Assembly (NCBI GenBank): GCA_021827145.1
Contig: JAKAXK010000003.1
Coordinates: forward strand, 1 to 59,553
DNA from: Pseudomonadota bacterium
GTDB lineage: Bacteria > Pseudomonadota > Gammaproteobacteria > Acidiferrobacterales > Acidiferrobacteraceae
Length of the DNA: 59,553 bases
Direction of reading: 5' to 3'
Position numbers and translations under genes: made by a program. Under the pieces are notes generated by a model, which worked only from the letters and a program-made list of their open reading frames with translations, searched no databases and was not told the DNA's origin. This document shows, piece after piece, positions 38,646 through 48,744 of this stretch; position 1 is the stretch's first letter; the number at the start of each line of letters is the position of its first letter.

Positions 38646-39344
38646 TCAGGGGTCCAGATCGAGCAGGGCGCGCAAGATTGGCGTGGCCGGCCGTTGCCTC
38701 AGTTCGGCCCAGCCGCCTTGTTGGACCACGCGCCCTTCCTCCATGGCGATCACGCGCGGACAGAGCCCCTCCAGGACCAGCGGGTCGTGATCCACCGCGA
38801 GCAGGATGAATCCCAGGCGTTCCTGCCAGTCCTTCAGGATGCGCGCGAGCGCGCGCGCGAGGGGGCGGTCGAGGCCGGCGAAGGGTTCATCCAGGAGCAC
38901 CAGCCGGGGGCGGCGACAGAGCGTGCGGGCGAGAGCCACGCGCCGCGCCTGTCCACCCGACAAGTGATGGGGTCGGGTGTGCCATAGGGCGCCGAGATCC
39001 AGGCGTTCCCGCATCTCGGTGATCCAGGCCCGCTCCCGCGCTCGCGTGGCGGCATCCAGGGAAAACTGCACGTTTTCCGCGACCGAGAGGTGCGGAAATA
39101 GGGGCTCGCGTTGTCGCAGGTAACCGACCGAGCGGTAGTGCAGGGCAAGCGGCGGGGGAAACCAGGTCTCATGGCCGCACTGGATATGGCCCGCGTCCGG
39201 CGTCTCCAGACCCGCGAGACACGAGAGCACCGTGCTCTTGCCGCTGCCCGAGGGCCCGAAGAGCGCCACGCGCTCGCCGCCGGCAAGGATGTCGACCGTT
39301 ACTTCGTAGGCGCGCCGTGCCTTTTGAATACGGCAATCAAGCAT
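38646..39344 (-). CDS. modC: Molybdate/tungstate-type ABC transporter ATPase
   Basis: This 232-residue ATPase has Walker [10 protein letters not shown], the signature [12 protein letters not shown], Walker [13 protein letters not shown] and the switch AVDHD. It ends soon after the ATPase core, so it lacks the C-terminal TOBE molybdate-sensing domain of standard ModC (about 350 residues). Its ATG lies inside the end of the permease gene. Its place beside moaB and moeA supports molybdate or tungstate as substrate; sulfate is the main alternative. Confidence 0.8.
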   Translation of the reverse strand: MLDCRIQKARRAYEVTVDILAGGERVALFGPSGSGKSTVLSCLAGLETPDAGHIQCGHETWFPPPLALHYRSVGYLRQREPLFPHLSVAENVQFSLDAATRARERAWITEMRERLDLGALWHTRPHHLSGGQARRVALARTLCRRPRLVLLDEPFAGLDRPLARALARILKDWQERLGFILLAVDHDPLVLEGLCPRVIAMEEGRVVQQGGWAELRQRPATPILRALLDLDP

Positions 39345-40095
39345 AGTCGCGTGTGCCGGCGAGAAGACGCAACGCCCAGGGCAGGGGCAAGGCCGTGAGC
39401 AGGAACACGACCAGTAAGGGCAAGACCGCCGGCAGACCCTGATCCTGCAGGTCCACCCACAACTGCACCGGAATTCCATGCGGATAGTACGCGGTCACCA
39501 TAATGGCCCCGAACTCCCCGAGTGCGCGCACCCACGCAAGACTCAAGGCCGCCGCGAGCCCGAGCCGCGCGAGCGGCAGCGTGATCCGCCACAAGACTTT
39601 GCGGGGCGCAAGTCCGAGCAGGGCTGCGCTCTGCTCGAGTTCGCGCGGCACCGCCTCGAGGGCCGCCCGCGCCCCGAGCAGATAGTAACCGAGGCTTGCG
39701 TAGACCTGGGTTGCAACGAAGGCCGCCGAATCGTTGCTGGTTGGGATCCCAAGACGCAGGAGTAGGCCCCCGAGGGCGGTGGCGGGACCGAAGGCGAGCG
39801 CGAGCAAGAGTCCGAGGGCGAGCGGCGGCATGAGCACCGACAGGAGTACCACGGCCTCGAAGGCTACGCGCGTCGAGCGCGCGGCCCCGCGCAACGAGAA
39901 CGCGAGCGGTGTGCCGATTGCTACCACGATGGCGAGCGCCACCCCGGTCAGACCGAAGGATGTGGCGAGCGCCGATGGGAGGCCCGATGTGTCCCAGCGC
40001 CAAGGCCCTACGGGCGATGCGAGGCCCCAGAGCGGGTAGAGCAAGAACAGTGCCGTGAGACAAAGCGCAAGGGTGCGCGGCAGATTCTTGGGCAC
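39337..40095 (-). CDS. modB: Molybdate/tungstate-type ABC transporter permease
   Basis: A 252-residue membrane protein with about six membrane segments and the EAA loop EQSAALLGLAPRKVLWRITL that contacts the ATPase, then LAWVRALGEFGAIMVTAYYP, all typical of ModB/WtpB/CysT permeases. It overlaps the ATPase gene by 8 bases and starts 7 bases after the AIM24-like gene. No binding-protein gene accompanies the pair; the nearest ModA-like gene in the window is at 1353-2435, far away. Confidence 0.82.
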   Translation of the reverse strand: MPKNLPRTLALCLTALFLLYPLWGLASPVGPWRWDTSGLPSALATSFGLTGVALAIVVAIGTPLAFSLRGAARSTRVAFEAVVLLSVLMPPLALGLLLALAFGPATALGGLLLRLGIPTSNDSAAFVATQVYASLGYYLLGARAALEAVPRELEQSAALLGLAPRKVLWRITLPLARLGLAAALSLAWVRALGEFGAIMVTAYYPHGIPVQLWVDLQDQGLPAVLPLLVVFLLTALPLPWALRLLAGTRDYA

Positions 40096-40102
40096 GCCGG
40101 GC

Positions 40103-40801
40103 TCAGGTTTCGACGGCGAGCGTCGGCACGTACATGGATTGAATGCCTACACGGCCCGGTCCCGTGAACCGGTTCCAGAAGAACGAGGCCGTGCTCCCGA
40201 AGAATCCCGAGCTCAGGCTCTGGGTGACGGTCTTGATGGCGACCGATGGGTCCTTGTAGAGCCAGCCACCGGGTTCCAGGTCGATCGATTCGCCCGCACC
40301 GAGCGTTACCTCGAACACATTGCCAAAGCCGTGCAGCCATACGATGCCGGGCGCCGTCTCGGCGCGGAATTGGTCGACTATCAGGGTATTGCCACCGAAT
40401 ACCCAGTTCATGATGCCCTTGATGCGGGCGATCGAATAAGCCACCTGGTCGGTGGCCGCCAGATACTGGTGTTCGCGCACGTCGATCGCTTGGCCCGGGG
40501 CCAGGTGTATGGGCACGATCTGGCCCGCGCCATCGCGGCTGAACGCTACCGTCCCAGGCCCTGCGGCCGATGCCAGCAGGATGGGCATGCCGCTGATCGC
40601 GCGTCGCAGTAGTCCCTTCACCGCCTTCACGCCGATACGCGTCGAGGGGCTCTTCCAGAGAAGGACGTGGTGTTCGAAAAAGATTGGCGTGGCGTCGAGG
40701 ATGATCTGCAGGACCGGAACCATCTCGCCTTCGATGTGGTAGGTGACGCCCGCGAAGCGCTCGTCGCGCACCAGCGTTTTCTTTAATACCGGCTCCGGCA
40801 T
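40103..40801 (-). CDS. AIM24 family protein (TIGR00266 type)
   Basis: The 232-residue protein belongs to the AIM24/TIGR00266 family: a beta-rich fold with YHIEGEMVPVLQIIL at the start, then GMPILLASAAGPGTVAFSRD, a central HQYLAATDQVAYSI and VWLHGFGNVFEVTLGAGESI. Family members are widespread, with no agreed function. It begins the run AIM24-modB-modC with 7-base spacing, so it may be tied to metal-oxyanion uptake here. No signal peptide. Confidence 0.82.
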   Translation of the reverse strand: MPEPVLKKTLVRDERFAGVTYHIEGEMVPVLQIILDATPIFFEHHVLLWKSPSTRIGVKAVKGLLRRAISGMPILLASAAGPGTVAFSRDGAGQIVPIHLAPGQAIDVREHQYLAATDQVAYSIARIKGIMNWVFGGNTLIVDQFRAETAPGIVWLHGFGNVFEVTLGAGESIDLEPGGWLYKDPSVAIKTVTQSLSSGFFGSTASFFWNRFTGPGRVGIQSMYVPTLAVET

Positions 40802-40909
40802 ATGTCATCCTCCCACGGTTTTCGCTGATCATAGGCTGACAGCAGCTTTTGCGGAAGATACCGTGCTGAGAGTGGCCCGGGGAGAGGGCCCCGGGCCGCG
40901 GCATGTCTA

Positions 40910-41518
40910 CTACTTCAGAAGCCCTTCGCTTTTGAGTGTCTTCTGGACCGCCGGGCGTGCGGTGACGCGAGCCGCGTGCTCGCCGAGTCGTGGCCAGGGC
41001 TTCGCGTCGATCTGCAAGTATCCGAGCCATCCAAATACGGTGAAGAGGTAGGCGTCAGGCGCCGTGAATTCCTGGCCCCCGAGATAAGGATGTCGCGCGA
41101 GGGTCTCCGAGACATAATCGAACCGTCGACCAAGGAGCTTCAGTTGCGCCTCCTTGATCTGCTCGGGTGTGTCCGGTCGAAAAAGGGGCGAGAACTGTTT
41201 GTGGAGCTCGGTGGAAATGAAAGACAGCCACTCCATCTGCCGATAACGTTCGAGCGTGCCGGCCGCGGCCATGAGCCGCCGATCCGGGGCCTGGTCGCAC
41301 AGGTATTGCAGTACCACCCCGACCTCGGTCAGGAGCTCGCCGCTGTCGAGGGCCAGGGCCGGGACATAGCCTTTGGGGTTGATTCGTGTGTAATCGTCCC
41401 CGTGTTCGGTCTTGTGGGTTGCGAGATCAACCTTCTCCAGCGTGTGCGCTAGGCCCGCCTCCTCGATCACGATGTGGGCCGCCAAAGAACAGGCACCCGG
41501 TGCGAAAAACAGTTTCAT
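40910..41518 (-). CDS. Glutathione S-transferase (beta-class-like)
   Basis: A 202-residue GST with the thioredoxin-fold N-terminal domain (MKLFFAPGACSLAAHIVIEE) and helical C-terminal domain. Cys10 in GACSL is the beta-class catalytic residue. INPKGYVPALALDSGELLTE contains the cis-proline and glutathione-binding stretch, and FTAPDAYLFTVFGWL the conserved N-capping Asp. It is monocistronic. The likely role is detoxification or protection from oxidative stress. Confidence 0.92.
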   Translation of the reverse strand: MKLFFAPGACSLAAHIVIEEAGLAHTLEKVDLATHKTEHGDDYTRINPKGYVPALALDSGELLTEVGVVLQYLCDQAPDRRLMAAAGTLERYRQMEWLSFISTELHKQFSPLFRPDTPEQIKEAQLKLLGRRFDYVSETLARHPYLGGQEFTAPDAYLFTVFGWLGYLQIDAKPWPRLGEHAARVTARPAVQKTLKSEGLLK

Positions 41519-41762
41519 TGCGTCAACCTCCGGTCCGTGGGAGGGGCTATTGTGGCGGATTTCCTCGTCGGATAGCCATAGCGTCGCGCGCCCCGGCATG
41601 GTGGGCCCAGACCATGGCGCGCATCCGCGGGTCGTCCATCGGCATGACGGCGATGACGGGGCGCGACCACTTTGTTTTTTGAGCAGGGTAGAGGACTCCG
41701 GGGCGGGATCAGTATTTTCCAATCCCAAGATGAGCCTGGAGAGTGAGAGTCAGGGGCCACCC

Positions 41763-42703
41763 TCAGCCGGATTTGAGATTCTGTTCGCGTAGGGTGTGGA
41801 AGAGTTTCTGGCGGGCCTTCTGTAGACGGTCCGCCGCCTGGTTGTCGCTGAGGGCATAAGCGATCTGGTCGAGTATCGCAAAGCTCAAGCCCGGCTTCAA
41901 ATAGGCCTCCGCCCCGGGGAGCGATTTCAGCTTGTCATAGGGGGTCATCATCGCCTCGTAGCGGTAGCGGTTACGTTGCCTCCCCTTGGCATCTGTGTGG
42001 GTCTCCGGAAAGAAGCAGGGGCGGTGGTAATTCACGTAGGGATTCAAGACCTCCTGGTTGAAGAGATGGATCCGTTGGGCGAAGCGACTGGGGATGTGGC
42101 TATAGCCAAAGATCTTGCGCACCACGGACCCATTCTTGCTCTCGGCCAAGGCATTGTCATGCGATTGCCGGGAGCAGGATTTGGTGGACAACCCCCGTTT
42201 CGTGGGGGTGAACTCGATGAGGGGTTTGTCTAGCGGCGCGGCGACCCGTTTGTTGGTGTACTCCGAGCCGTTGTCCGAGTGAAAGCCCAGCACGCGAAAA
42301 GGAAACGCTTCCAGCAACTGCTCGAGGATCGGGATCAGATAATATTCGCTGATCTTCTCGACGGTTCCCGCGGGACCGCAAGGCGAACAAAGGGCTGGAC
42401 TTCGTGTAAAGCCCGCCACGGTCCTCTGGCGGCGTCTGAGCGTGCCGGTCTTGCGGTACTGGGCGATCAAGCGCGTGATCTGCTGCCGGGAATAGCCGCT
42501 GACCCTGATGAGCACACGGATCACGACCCCCTGATCGGCCCGGGAGAGGGTGGATACTGGAATCGGACGAGGGTCTTTTGTACCCACTCATAGCGGGCTT
42601 CGGGGCTACCCAATACCGAAAAGGCTACCGTCCGGGTGCCCGCCAAAAACTCGGCCAGCTGGTCAATGGAACTCAGGTTATCGAGGTTCATAAGGGTCTG
42701 CAT
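41763..42703 (-). pseudogene. Deleted IS transposase (DDE integrase core)
   Basis: Two frame pieces form the remains of a transposase. The N-terminal piece (from 42703) reads MNLDNLSSIDQLAEFLAG and ends VRFQYP; the frame then shifts near 42550 to LSRADQGVVIRVLIRVSGYS, a Mu/IS-type HTH. After VAGFTR an internal deletion joins straight to EKISEYYLIPILEQLLEAF and FHSDNGSEYTN (second catalytic Asp), and DNALAESKNGSVVRK holds the last Glu. The stretch with the first catalytic Asp is missing. I could not identify terminal inverted repeats. It lies between the GST and efflux genes. Confidence 0.8.
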
Positions 42704-42803
42704 CTCCCCATCATGAACAAAACCCGATCCGGCTTCAGACTCTCGTATTGGAAGGGACTGGGGCTTGCGTCCCCGTAAGGCCCACTGTTAATCTATTTAG
42801 CAG

Positions 42804-42824
42804 GCTAATAATAATCTCATTAGC
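42804..42824. promoter_or_regulatory. Inverted repeat upstream of the RND operon
   Basis: GCTAAT (42804-42809) and ATTAGC (42819-42824) lie in an AT-rich patch about 70 bases before the operon start. This is a candidate operator for a repressor encoded elsewhere. Confidence 0.4.
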
Positions 42825-42893
42825 TTTACGGTCGTCGGTCACGCCCACAGGGCGTGTCGCCTATCGCGCGGCCTTCGAGGGGTCAGAATCGCC

Positions 42894-44429
42894 ATGCATA
42901 CCGAACGTCGCAGCCACGGAAGGGCTCTGACCGGACCATTCGTCGCCGTCCTTCTGGCCGCCTTGGCGGGCTGTGGGATTGGGCCGCGCTACAGGGCCCC
43001 CAGTGCGCCCCCGGTGGGCCGCTACACACAGCGGCCCATGCCCGCGGCCACCCTGGCGACCCATGGTTCGGCCGGGGGTGCGCAGCGCTTCCATTATGGT
43101 GTATCGCCGCACGTCCGCTGGTGGCGGGCGTTCCGCTCACGGCCCCTCGACCGCCTCGTCGCTCTCGCCTTGAAGCACAATAACGCCCTGGCTGCCGACC
43201 GGGCGCGGCTCTTGAGGGCGCGCGCGGTCGTGGTCGCGGATGAAGGCATTTTCTATCCGCAGCTCAACGCCAATCTTGGCGCTCTGCGCGCAAAATCGCC
43301 GGCCCACGGAGGTCTGCCCGGTATCTATTCGCTCTACACGGGTGGGCTTTCCGTGAGCTATTACCCCGATGTCTTCGGGGTCAACAAGCTTTTATATAAT
43401 TCTGCCGAGGCGCAAGCGCGGCTCGTGCGCGACCAGCTACGGGCCGCCGCGCTTGCGCTTGCGGGCAATGTCGCCATCGCCGCGGTTCAGGCGGCCAGTG
43501 ACCGCGCGCAGGTTCGCGCCACGCGGCGCATCATTGCCCAAGAGACCGAGCTGCTGCGTCTGACCAAGCTGCAGTATCAAACTGGCGCCGTGCCCTACCT
43601 CTCGGTCGTCAACCAGGAGAGTCAGCTTGCGACCAGCAAGGCGGCCTTGCCCGCGCTCTTGCAGCAATTGGCCCTGGAGCGTTATGCCCTCGCCACGCTT
43701 ATCGGGAGTTTCCCGGCGCAATGGCACCCTGTCCATTTGCGTCTGTCGAGTCTGCATCTGCCGCGCAACCTGCCGGTGAGTCTGCCGTCGGTGTTGGCGC
43801 GCAGCCGACCGGATATCCGTGCCGCGACCGAGCAGATGCGTTATGCGAATGCCCAGGTCGGCATCGCTGATGCGCAGTTTTATCCGGTTGTGCAGCTTAC
43901 GGGAAGCATAGGTCAGGAGAGTCTCACCGCCGGCCATTTCTTTGACGCCGCGAGCAGCGTATGGAGCGTGGGGGCAAGCCTGCTTGCGCCCTTGTTCCAT
44001 GGCGGGACTTTGCGTGCCCAGCGGCGCGAGGCGCTGGAGTTCTACGCCGAGGCGCGCGCCACCTATCAAGAAACCGTGCTCGGGGCCTTCCGGCAAGTGG
44101 CTGGAAGTCTTCGCGCCCTGGATCATGACGCGCAGGCCTTGCGCGACGAGGGCGATGCCTATGCTGCTTCGCAGGAGGCCCTGCGGCTTGCCCGCGAGAG
44201 CTATCGGGCCGGTGCCATCGATTCCTTGTCGCTCCTGACGACCGAGGCCCTCTATAGCCAAGCGCGTATTGCCTATGTGCGCGCCGAGGGGCAACGTTAT
44301 CTCGATACGGTCGCCCTCTACACCGCCTTGGGCGGGGGGCCCCTGCCGAGCCGGCGGCACAAGGACGCACCGGCGCCAAATGCCGTCAAGCGTGTCTCGA
44401 CCGCTCCATCGCCAAAGGAATCCCGATGA
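42894..44429 (+). CDS. RND efflux outer membrane factor (NodT/OprM family)
   Basis: A 511-residue TolC-like channel lipoprotein. The signal peptide ends at LAALAGC, giving an acylated Cys, followed by GPRYRAPSAPP typical of the family. The two repeat halves with HVRWWRAFRSRPLDRLVALA and long helices (SVLARSRPDIRAATEQMRYA) are present. It opens a three-gene efflux operon and overlaps the next gene by ATGA. The outer membrane factor coming first differs from the common mexAB-oprM order. Confidence 0.9.
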   Translation: MHTERRSHGRALTGPFVAVLLAALAGCGIGPRYRAPSAPPVGRYTQRPMPAATLATHGSAGGAQRFHYGVSPHVRWWRAFRSRPLDRLVALALKHNNALAADRARLLRARAVVVADEGIFYPQLNANLGALRAKSPAHGGLPGIYSLYTGGLSVSYYPDVFGVNKLLYNSAEAQARLVRDQLRAAALALAGNVAIAAVQAASDRAQVRATRRIIAQETELLRLTKLQYQTGAVPYLSVVNQESQLATSKAALPALLQQLALERYALATLIGSFPAQWHPVHLRLSSLHLPRNLPVSLPSVLARSRPDIRAATEQMRYANAQVGIADAQFYPVVQLTGSIGQESLTAGHFFDAASSVWSVGASLLAPLFHGGTLRAQRREALEFYAEARATYQETVLGAFRQVAGSLRALDHDAQALRDEGDAYAASQEALRLARESYRAGAIDSLSLLTTEALYSQARIAYVRAEGQRYLDTVALYTALGGGPLPSRRHKDAPAPNAVKRVSTAPSPKESR

Positions 44430-45517
44430 AAAAACGCATGATTCTGGTCGCCCTCATCCTCGCGCTCGTGTTTGCGGGAATTTTCGGCTGGAAGGCGTTC
44501 GTCAACCACAAGATCCATGAATTCATGGCCGCGCGTGGCATGCCCGTGGTGACGGTCTCGACGGCACGCGCGAAACAAACCAAATGGCGCGACCACATTC
44601 GCAGTGTCGGCAGCCTCACCGCCATCCAGGGTGTGACGCTGACCGCGCAACTTCCCGGCATCGTCACGGCGATCGATTTCCGTTCCGGCGCCACCGTGCG
44701 CGCCGGAGCCTTGCTCGTCCAGGTCAACGATGAACCGCAGCGCGCGAAACTTGCCTATGACCAAACGCAGACCCGGCTCGCCTTCGCGAACCTCCGCCGC
44801 ACCCGCCTGCTGTTCAAGGAGAAGGCCGCGAGTCGCGCGCAGCTAGATAGCGCCATCGCGAGCTATCACGGTTCTCAAGCGAACGTCGCGGGCGATCTCG
44901 CGGCCATCCATGAGCTGGCTTTGCGCGCACCTTTTAGTGGTGTCTTGGGTATTCGCCAAGTCAATCTCGGTCAGTACCTGGCCCCCGGGGCACCGATCGT
45001 CGATCTTCAGTCGAGCGGCTCGCTCTATGTAAACTTCACCGTACCGCAGGTTGACATCGCGCGCGTGCGGGTCGGCCAGAAGATCGAGGTCAGTGTCGAC
45101 GCCTTCGGGCATCGGCGGTTCGAGGGGCGAGTGCATGCCATAGACGCCACGGTGAACCCGGCGACGCGCAATGTCCTCGTGCAGGCCATCGTGCCCAACC
45201 CGAGGTCGGAGTTACGCCCAGGCATGTTTGGGCGGGTCCGTCTCTTCGGGATGCATGCCCGCCGTGTCGTTGTCATCCCGGTCGCGGCGCTGGCCTACAA
45301 CACTTATGGTGACACCGTCTATGTCGTCGTCCATGGCACGGTCAAGGGTCATCCGCACCTCGTCGCCCGGCAAACGGTCGTGGCGGTGGGTCACGAACGC
45401 CACGGCCTGGTCGTGGTGACGCACGGACTTAAGGCCGGACAGACCGTGGTGACGGCCGGACAGGTCAAGTTGCGCAGCGGAATGCCGGTTGCGATCAATA
45501 ACGCGGTACAGCCCTAG
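44426..45517 (+). CDS. RND efflux periplasmic adaptor
   Basis: A 363-residue membrane fusion protein anchored by an N-terminal membrane segment (MILVALILALVFAGIFGW). The lipoyl halves TAQLPGIVTAIDFRSGATVR and LRAPFSGVLGIRQVNLGQYL surround a helical hairpin; RPGMFGRVRL marks the barrel. It resembles the MexH/MdtA type adaptors. It is coupled to the channel gene by a 4-base overlap and followed 9 bases later by the pump. Confidence 0.92.
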   Translation: MKKRMILVALILALVFAGIFGWKAFVNHKIHEFMAARGMPVVTVSTARAKQTKWRDHIRSVGSLTAIQGVTLTAQLPGIVTAIDFRSGATVRAGALLVQVNDEPQRAKLAYDQTQTRLAFANLRRTRLLFKEKAASRAQLDSAIASYHGSQANVAGDLAAIHELALRAPFSGVLGIRQVNLGQYLAPGAPIVDLQSSGSLYVNFTVPQVDIARVRVGQKIEVSVDAFGHRRFEGRVHAIDATVNPATRNVLVQAIVPNPRSELRPGMFGRVRLFGMHARRVVVIPVAALAYNTYGDTVYVVVHGTVKGHPHLVARQTVVAVGHERHGLVVVTHGLKAGQTVVTAGQVKLRSGMPVAINNAVQP

Positions 45518-45526
45518 GGTGGTGGC

Positions 45527-48500
45527 ATGACCTTCACCGATTTCTTCATCCGGCGTCCGGTTCTCGCCACGGCGTTGACCCTTGTTATCTTTCTGCTGGG
45601 CGTGCGCGCTTATCTTGGCATGACCGTGCGTCAGTACCCGAAGATGACCAATACCACCGTGGTCGTCAGTACCGCCTACCCAGGCGCCAGCCCAGAGACC
45701 GTCCAAGGCTTCCTGACGACGCCACTGGAGCGCGTCATAGCCGCCTCCCCCGGCATCGACTATATGACGTCGAACAGCGCCGAAGGTGTGTCGACCATCA
45801 CCATCTACATGAAGCTGAATTACAGCCCCAATGCCGCGGTGGCGAATATTCAGTCAAAGATCCAGCAGGTGGTGAACAAGCTTCCGGCCGGCAGTCAGCT
45901 TCCAGTCATCAATGTGACGGTCGGCGATTCGACCGATCTCATGTATATCGCTTTCTACAGCCACCACATGAGTCAGCAGCAGATCACGGACTACCTGCTG
46001 CGCGTCGTGCAACCGAGTTTCGTCTCGGTGCCCGGGGTGAGTCAGGCGCAGATCGTGCCGGCTGGCACCGGTGCTGGCAATACCTTCGCCATGCGTGTCT
46101 GGCTAAACCCCACGAAGATGGCCGCGTTCCATGTCGCGCCCGCGCAGGTCGCGGCGGCGCTTGCGGCTAACGACTACATATCGGCGGTCGGTCGTACGCG
46201 CAGCGCCACGAGGGGTGTGGTCATACGCGCGACCACCAGTCTTTCGAGCGTCCGTGGTTTTCGCAACCTCATTATCGCGAAGAACGGGCCAACGGTGGTG
46301 CGGCTGAAAGATGTGGCCCATGTGGTGCTCGGCGCGGAGTCCTATACGACTCAGGCCTTTTTCAACGGCACAACCGCTGCCTATATCGGCATCCAGCCCA
46401 CGCCCCAGGCCAATTCGCTCACCGTCGCGCGCGGGGTGCGCGACGAGCTTGCGCGCCTGAAGACCCAATTCCCGCCGGCACTGCACGCCCGGGTGCCTTA
46501 CGATGCGAGCACTTACATAACGGCCGCCCTCCACGAGATCCTAACGACCATTGGTATTACGCTTATCGTGGTCATAGCCGTCATCCTGCTCTTTCTAGGA
46601 TCGCTGCGCGCGGCCTTGATCCCGGCCGTTGCCATACCGCTATCCATCATAGGCGGCGGGCTGCTCATGTGGATGATGCACTTCACGATCAACCTCTTGA
46701 CCCTGCTCGCCATCGTATTGGCCATAGGTCTCGTGGTCGACGATGCCATCGTGGTGGTCGAGAACATTCATCGTCATATCGAGGAAGGCAAGAGCCCCGT
46801 CGACGCCGCCTTACTCTCGGGGCGTGAACTCTTGGCGCCCATCATCGTCATGTCGACCACGCTCGTGGCGGTCTTCGCCCCCGTCGGCTTCATGGGCGGG
46901 CTTACCGGGAGTCTGTTTTCGGAATTCGCCTTCACTCTGGTGGCGGCGGTACTGGTTTCCATGGTGGTAGCGCTTACGTTCTCGCCCATGCTGAGTGCTC
47001 GGGTCCTGACCAAGAATCCCCCGCACGGTGTCGCCCGATTCATAGACGAGCGTTTCGAGGCCTTGCGCGCGCGCTATGACCGGGTTCTGCACGGTAGCCT
47101 CGACTATCAGCCGGCCACACTCCTGTTTGCGGTTGTGATGCTCGCGAGCGTCTATTTTCTTTTTACGTCGACCAAGCAAGAACTCGCACCCCAGGAGGAT
47201 CAGGGCATAATCTTCGTTGCGGGCGTGGCGCCGCCTACCGCGACCCCGCGCTATCTGCGCACGTACGGGATGCAGATCATCCACGATTTTAAGAGCTTCA
47301 AGGTTTACGACAAGAGCTTCATGATCACCGGATTCTCGCCCGCGGGTGCCGGCACCAACCAGATGGTGGCTGGCATGCACCTTGTGCCCTGGAACAAGCG
47401 GTCGATCAGCACCATGAAACTTCAGCCCTTGGTGCAGCAAAAGGTTTCCCACATCGCGGGTTTGCAGCTCGCCGTCTTCCAGAGGCCCTCACTCCCGGGT
47501 TCAGCGGGCGGCCCGCCCGTGCAATTCGTTATCCAGGGGAACGCCGGCTACAAGAAGATCGATGCGGTCGCCGATCACCTCATCGGCATCGCTCAGCGTA
47601 GCGGGCTCTTCGCCTATGTCGCCAAGGACCTTCGCTACGACGACCCGCAGATCGTGTTGCATATCCACAGGAGTATGGCGGCCGCCCTTGGCCTCAATAT
47701 GCAGACCATCGCCGCCAATCTGCAGCCGTTATTGAGCGGCAATTACATCAATCGTTTCGATTTGAAGGGTCGCAGTTACGAGGTGATACCGCAGGTCTCC
47801 GACCGCTTCCGGGCTGATGCGGACCTTTTGAAGAGCTTCTATCTGCAGGCCAGGGGCCACATGGTTCCTTTGTCGACCATCGTCTCGATGACGACGGACG
47901 TGGAGCCGCAGTTCCTTCCACAGTTCAACCAGCTGAATTCGGCCACTATCCAAGCCGTGCCCATGCCCGGGGTCACGATGGGACAAGCCTTGTCCTACCT
48001 GCGGGTTCAGGCCCACAAGATCTTCCCGACGGGCTTCACGGTCAACTATGCGAGTGAGTCGCGCCAGTTCATGCACACACGCAATGGTCTACTCGTGACG
48101 TTCTTTCTTGCGATCCTGCTCATCTACCTGTTGCTCGCCGCGCAGTTCGAGAGCTTCCGTGACCCGCTCATCGTCATGGTTACGGTACCCATGTCGATCA
48201 GTGGCGCTTTGATCTTTCTGAGCATCGGTCTGGGGACTATCAATATCTACACCGAGGTCGGTCTGATAACCTTGATCGGCCTGATCACAAAGCAGGGGAT
48301 ATTGATCGTCCAATTCGCGAACGAGGCGCAGCGGCGCGAGGGCTTGAGCAAGCGCGCGGCGGTGGAAAAGGCCTCCTCCATTCGTCTGCGGCCGATCCTG
48401 ATGACCACGGCGGCCATGGTCATAGGCGTGGTGCCGCTGTTGCTCGCGACCGGTCCCGGGGCCGCTGCCCGGTTTGCCTTGGGCCTCGTGATCTTTACGG

Positions 48501-48634
48501 GGCTGGCTCTTGGTTCCTTATTTTCCCTATTCGTGGTACCGGCGATGTATATGCTGCTCGGTAAGGACCATAGCCATGATCGTGGCGATCAAGGCGGACT
48601 CGGTGGCGACGAGGGATCTCCCATCCGCTCTTGA
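45527..48634 (+). CDS. RND multidrug efflux pump, inner membrane
   Basis: A 1035-residue proton-driven exporter of the HAE-1/MexB-like type, twelve membrane segments with two large periplasmic loops. The N-terminus TDFFIRRPVLATALTL and the proton-relay aspartates in GLVVDDAIVVVENIHRH are intact, as is GLITKQGILIVQFANE in the second half. The last 20 or so codons (after LLGKDHS) lie in a repeat shared with 51107-51180, so the natural tail may have been replaced. With its adaptor and channel it forms a complete tripartite pump. Confidence 0.94.
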   Translation: MTFTDFFIRRPVLATALTLVIFLLGVRAYLGMTVRQYPKMTNTTVVVSTAYPGASPETVQGFLTTPLERVIAASPGIDYMTSNSAEGVSTITIYMKLNYSPNAAVANIQSKIQQVVNKLPAGSQLPVINVTVGDSTDLMYIAFYSHHMSQQQITDYLLRVVQPSFVSVPGVSQAQIVPAGTGAGNTFAMRVWLNPTKMAAFHVAPAQVAAALAANDYISAVGRTRSATRGVVIRATTSLSSVRGFRNLIIAKNGPTVVRLKDVAHVVLGAESYTTQAFFNGTTAAYIGIQPTPQANSLTVARGVRDELARLKTQFPPALHARVPYDASTYITAALHEILTTIGITLIVVIAVILLFLGSLRAALIPAVAIPLSIIGGGLLMWMMHFTINLLTLLAIVLAIGLVVDDAIVVVENIHRHIEEGKSPVDAALLSGRELLAPIIVMSTTLVAVFAPVGFMGGLTGSLFSEFAFTLVAAVLVSMVVALTFSPMLSARVLTKNPPHGVARFIDERFEALRARYDRVLHGSLDYQPATLLFAVVMLASVYFLFTSTKQELAPQEDQGIIFVAGVAPPTATPRYLRTYGMQIIHDFKSFKVYDKSFMITGFSPAGAGTNQMVAGMHLVPWNKRSISTMKLQPLVQQKVSHIAGLQLAVFQRPSLPGSAGGPPVQFVIQGNAGYKKIDAVADHLIGIAQRSGLFAYVAKDLRYDDPQIVLHIHRSMAAALGLNMQTIAANLQPLLSGNYINRFDLKGRSYEVIPQVSDRFRADADLLKSFYLQARGHMVPLSTIVSMTTDVEPQFLPQFNQLNSATIQAVPMPGVTMGQALSYLRVQAHKIFPTGFTVNYASESRQFMHTRNGLLVTFFLAILLIYLLLAAQFESFRDPLIVMVTVPMSISGALIFLSIGLGTINIYTEVGLITLIGLITKQGILIVQFANEAQRREGLSKRAAVEKASSIRLRPILMTTAAMVIGVVPLLLATGPGAAARFALGLVIFTGLALGSLFSLFVVPAMYMLLGKDHSHDRGDQGGLGGDEGSPIRS

Positions 48635-48635
48635 T
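48559..48635. repeat. Imperfect direct repeat flanking the defence region, left copy
   Basis: It shares TCGGTAAGGACCATAGCCAT and the next two bases exactly with the copy at 51107-51180, then a variable middle and GGCGAC..GGGATCTCCC.TCCGCTC. It includes the 3' end of the RND pump gene. The two copies flank the TnpB remnant and the GmrSD-family gene. Confidence 0.7.
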
Positions 48636-48744
48636 ATCCTCCGCCACCTCATAGGTCATTCGGCCTATAGTGAACCGGAGACACCTACGGCGCTCGGGCG
48701 GTAACCGCCTGAGTCGCTTCAGCAGGTTTTTCTTTCACTGAGCG

